This document shows, one piece after another, positions 4,075 through 6,427 of a DNA stretch of 6,427 nt. Position numbers and translations under genes: made by a program. Numbering within the stretch: position 1 is the stretch's first letter; each line of letters opens with the position of its first letter. The notes under the pieces were generated by a model that was given only the letters and a program-made list of their open reading frames with translations, had not been told where the DNA came from and made no database searches. Location: assembly GCA_002371695.1 (NCBI GenBank), contig DFGG01000092.1:1058-7484 (forward strand). Direction: 5' to 3'. The stretch is from a bacterium UBA3756. Lineage in GTDB: Bacteria > Bacteroidota > Bacteroidia > Bacteroidales > Bacteroidaceae.

Positions 4075-5616
4075 ATGAAATATCCGATAGGCATACAGAA
4101 CTTTGGTGAGATCAGGCGTGGGGGATATGCCTACGTCGACAAGACGGCGTTGATGTATAAACTGGTGTCGGAAGGTAAGTACTACTTCCTGTCGCGTCCG
4201 CGCCGCTTTGGCAAGTCGCTCCTGCTCTCAACCTTGGAAGCCTACTTCGAGGGAAAGAAAGAACTCTTCGAGGGCCTGGCCGTGAGCAGTCTGGAGAAGG
4301 AGTGGAAGGCATACCCCATACTCCACCTCGACCTCAACACCCGTGAGTACAAGGACGAGTCGTCGCTCCACGCAGAACTGAACCGCCACCTGGAGGGCTG
4401 GGAGAAACAGTATGGCGACACCTATAAAGACCGGGCGACGGAAGAGCGGTTCATCCACGTTATCAACAATGTGTATGAGCAGACGGGCAAACAGGTGGTC
4501 ATCCTCGTCGACGAATACGACAAGCCCCTGTTGCAGGCCATCGGCAACGAGCCGTTGCAATCGGCCTACCGCAGCAAGCTGAAGGCCTTCTACTCCGTGG
4601 TCAAGACGCTCGACGCCAAGATCCGCTTCGCCTTCTTCACCGGCGTGACGAAGTTCGGCAAGGTGAGCGTGTTCAGCGACCTGAACAGCCTGGAGGACTT
4701 GTCATTCCTGCCTCAGTTCACCACTATCTGCGGCATCAGCGAAGACGAACTCCACGACCTGTTCGACGAGGGGGTAAAGACACTGGCAGATGCCTACGGA
4801 ATCAGCAAGGAAACTTGTTACGAACAGTTGAAGAGTAATTTCGACGGATACCACTTCTGTCTGCCAAGTCCTGGCATCTACAATCCGTTCAGTCTGCTTA
4901 ACACACTGAAAAACAAGACATTTCGCGACTACTGGTTTGAGACCGGAACCCCGTCGTTCCTTGTCTACCAGTTGAAAAAGACCAACTACCCGCTGGCCGC
5001 CATGACAGAAGAAGAACTGACTACCGACACGCTCAACAGCATCGACATCATGGACGACAACCCGTTGCCGCTGCTCTATCAAAGCGGCTACCTGACGCTG
5101 AAGCACTACGACAAGCGCTTCGACACCTATCAGCTCGACTTCCCCAACCGCGAGGTGGAGCAGGGCTTCTACAAGTATCTGCTGCCGTTCTACATGCCTA
5201 AGACGCAGGAGAAGAGCCGCTTCTCGGTCATGCAGTTCGTCAGGGATGTGGAACAGGGCAAGGCAGAAGGCTTCATGCAGCGTCTGGAGGAATTCTTCGC
5301 CACTGGCGACTACCAAGTGACGGGCCGCGCCGAGAAGTATTTCCAGAACACGCTCTTCGTGTTCTTCCGCCTGATGGGTTTCTACGTGGAAGTGGAGCAT
5401 CGCACGGCCAACGGACGGATGGACGTGCTGATACAGACGCCTCAGTATGTCTACATCATGGAACTGAAAACCGACAGTACGGCAGAAGCGGCCCTCGAGC
5501 AGATTGAAGAGAGAGAGTACGGCAAGCCATTCGTCGGCGACTCCCGCCAGCTGTTTAAGATTGGCATCAACTTCTCAACAGAGAAGAAACTCATCGACGA
5601 CTGGAGAATTAAATAG
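4075..5616 (+). CDS. AAA-ATPase-like protein with C-terminal PD-(D/E)XK nuclease domain
   Basis: A 513-residue cytoplasmic protein with the architecture AAA-ATPase_like (PF09820 type) followed by PDDEXK_9 (PF08011 type), the usual length for this family. The N-terminal signature GIQNFGEIRRGGYAYVDKT (6-24) leads to a Walker A-like RPRRFGKS (41-48). VVILVDEYDKP (141-151) is Walker B, and FFTGVTKF (187-194) is a sensor-like strand. The C-terminal nuclease core shows GRMD (447-450) and IMELK (461-465), so D450, E463 and K465 are plausible catalytic residues. These genes are numerous in Bacteroides and Prevotella genomes and their role is unknown; defence, mobile-element or stress functions have been suggested. 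It has its own promoter and a terminator, so it is a single-gene unit. AGGA ends directly at the ATG at 4075, too close to act as a normal ribosome site. Confidence 0.9.
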   Translation: MKYPIGIQNFGEIRRGGYAYVDKTALMYKLVSEGKYYFLSRPRRFGKSLLLSTLEAYFEGKKELFEGLAVSSLEKEWKAYPILHLDLNTREYKDESSLHAELNRHLEGWEKQYGDTYKDRATEERFIHVINNVYEQTGKQVVILVDEYDKPLLQAIGNEPLQSAYRSKLKAFYSVVKTLDAKIRFAFFTGVTKFGKVSVFSDLNSLEDLSFLPQFTTICGISEDELHDLFDEGVKTLADAYGISKETCYEQLKSNFDGYHFCLPSPGIYNPFSLLNTLKNKTFRDYWFETGTPSFLVYQLKKTNYPLAAMTEEELTTDTLNSIDIMDDNPLPLLYQSGYLTLKHYDKRFDTYQLDFPNREVEQGFYKYLLPFYMPKTQEKSRFSVMQFVRDVEQGKAEGFMQRLEEFFATGDYQVTGRAEKYFQNTLFVFFRLMGFYVEVEHRTANGRMDVLIQTPQYVYIMELKTDSTAEAALEQIEEREYGKPFVGDSRQLFKIGINFSTEKKLIDDWRIK

Positions 5617-5643
5617 TAGAACTGCATGGCAGGAAGAATTGTT

Positions 5644-5670
5644 AAAGGTGCTTAAATATTAGGCACCTTT
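5644..5670 (+). terminator. Intrinsic terminator after the AAA-ATPase-like gene
   Basis: AAAGGTGC (5644-5651) pairs with GCACCTTT (5663-5670), and the stem extends through the AT-rich interior to about 12 bp around a tight loop. It ends in TTT followed by CATT. It lies 27 bp after the stop codon and before the next promoter. The flanking A and T runs would let it work in both directions. Confidence 0.7.
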
Positions 5671-5671
5671 C

Positions 5672-5702
5672 ATTGTCAATTCAAAAATAGTTCATATCTT
5701 TG
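5672..5702 (+). promoter_or_regulatory. Promoter of the SPFH gene
   Basis: TATCTTTG (5695-5702) is a consensus -7 box. ATTG (5672-5675) lies 19 bp upstream as a partial -33 box. The predicted start at about 5709 falls inside the palindrome at 5704-5720, leaving a leader of about 31 nt. Confidence 0.65.
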
Positions 5703-5703
5703 C

Positions 5704-5720
5704 GATATCAAATTGATATC
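5704..5720. promoter_or_regulatory. Palindromic operator at the SPFH transcription start
   Basis: GATATCAA (5704-5711) and TTGATATC (5713-5720) are perfect inverted 8-bp arms around a single A. The site starts 1 bp after the -7 box and covers the expected start point, the classic position for a repressor. The binding protein is not in the window. In related genomes I recall small Arc-like ribbon-helix-helix genes next to SPFH genes, which would be candidates. Confidence 0.6.
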
Positions 5721-5739
5721 ACTTTAAACATTAATCGTT

Positions 5740-6427
5740 ATGGAGAATAAGGAGTATACATTCAAGGGAACAGTGTTGAACGGCTTTCTGATGTTGTTTG
5801 TCAACTTCGCCGTTCTGGTATTGTCAATCGTAGGCATCGTCTATGCCATCATCCAGCTCGACGGCAGCGACGGTGCCCAGGGCGGCTGGCTGCTTGGAGG
5901 CTGCATCCTGCTGCTGATAGCTAATATAATAATGTGGTGCGGACTGAACCAGCTGGAGCCCAACGAGGCCAAGGTGATGAACTGGTTCGGTAAGTATGCC
6001 GGCACCTACACCGAGACAGGATTCTTCTGGATCAATCCCTTCTATGGCACGAAGAAGGTATCGCTGCGAGCCCGTAACCTCGATGCCGAGCCTATCAAGG
6101 TGAACGACAAGACGGGTAACCCCGTGATGATCGGACTGGTGCTGGTATGGAAGCTGAAGGATACGTATAAGGCCCTCTTCGAAGTGGACACTCAGACGAT
6201 GGCTGCCAATCCCAACACCGTGGGCAGCGACACCAAGGGGCTGATGAACGCCCTGGAGAACTTCGTCCGTGTACAGAGCGACGCTGCCCTGCGCCAAGTG
6301 GCCGGGCAATATGCCTACGACGACGAGGACAACAGCGGCGACGAACTGACCCTGCGCTCAAGTGCCGACGAGATCAACCAGCAGCTGGAAGAGAAGCTCG
6401 ATGAGCGACTGGCCCTGGCAGGCATCG
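5740..6427 (+). CDS. SPFH/band-7 domain protein (incomplete at right edge)
   Basis: The first 229 residues of a membrane-anchored SPFH (stomatin/prohibitin/flotillin/HflK-C) protein; the frame is open at the window end. Two hydrophobic helices, about 15-37 and 48-67, are joined by a short loop (IQLDGSDGAQ) and form a hairpin anchor. The SPFH domain begins at LEPNEAKVMNWFGKYAGTY (72-90) and continues with the conserved SLRARNLDAEPIKVNDKTGN (108-127), VLVWKLKD (133-140) and FVRVQSDAALRQVAGQYAYD (175-194). The helical stalk starts near EINQQLEEKL (212-221). SPFH proteins form large membrane-associated oligomers and organise membrane domains or regulate partner proteases; the exact role of this bacterial subtype is not known. 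The ATG at 5740 lies about 38 bp after the -7 box without a ribosome site. The palindrome at 5704-5720 probably controls it. Confidence 0.9.
   Translation, partial: MENKEYTFKGTVLNGFLMLFVNFAVLVLSIVGIVYAIIQLDGSDGAQGGWLLGGCILLLIANIIMWCGLNQLEPNEAKVMNWFGKYAGTYTETGFFWINPFYGTKKVSLRARNLDAEPIKVNDKTGNPVMIGLVLVWKLKDTYKALFEVDTQTMAANPNTVGSDTKGLMNALENFVRVQSDAALRQVAGQYAYDDEDNSGDELTLRSSADEINQQLEEKLDERLALAGI

Noticed and set aside
4702..5400. 232-codon minus-strand frame inside the ATPase-nuclease gene
   Set aside because: It is a shadow of the GC-rich codon pattern of the plus-strand gene. Leu/Val/Glu/Gln-rich without domains.

Overview
The window looks like chromosomal DNA from a member of the Bacteroidales, most likely Prevotella or a close relative. 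Four promoters match the Bacteroidetes consensus (TTTG-like -33 box, 19-20 bp spacer, TAnnTTTG -7 box). Three of the four -7 boxes read TATCTTTG. Start codons mostly lack Shine-Dalgarno sites, and several proteins (AAA-ATPase-like/PD-(D/E)XK protein, two-helix SPFH protein, DUF4160/DUF2442 pair) belong to families common in that group. Genus is inferred from general recognition, not from a search.

Layout. Positions 1-400 hold no convincing protein gene but are probably transcribed leftward from a good minus-strand promoter (408-439); the product may be a structured RNA or part of a mobile intron. A divergent promoter (456-486) faces a small two-gene cassette of DUF4160 (528-779) and DUF2442 (772-1011), a toxin-antitoxin-like arrangement. 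Next come two tandem tRNA genes (1071-1162 and 1180-1273), both with long, stem-forming variable arms and anticodons (UCA and UCG) that do not belong to the usual Leu/Ser/Tyr long-arm classes. The CCA end of the second tRNA touches the ATG of a 352-residue protein (1274-2332). That protein has an RNase III-like fold lacking the catalytic acidic residues, a dsRNA-binding domain and a long basic tail. A sodium:solute symporter gene (2329-3783) overlaps it by 4 bp and carries a heptamer tandem repeat within its coding sequence. A decayed outer-membrane-protein remnant follows (3804-3975), then a monocistronic AAA-ATPase-like/PD-(D/E)XK gene (4075-5616) with its own promoter and terminator. Last is an SPFH/band-7 gene (5740 to the window end, incomplete) with a 17-bp palindromic operator at its transcription start.

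The most unusual unit is the tRNA pair joined directly to the catalytically dead RNase III-like gene. Maturation of the second tRNA at its CCA end would leave a leaderless mRNA beginning at AUG, so tRNA processing and protein expression look physically linked. The protein is predicted to bind structured RNA, and the adjacent tRNA-like RNAs are natural candidate ligands. This linkage is inference; the sequence shows the juxtaposition, the cloverleaves and the missing catalytic residues directly.
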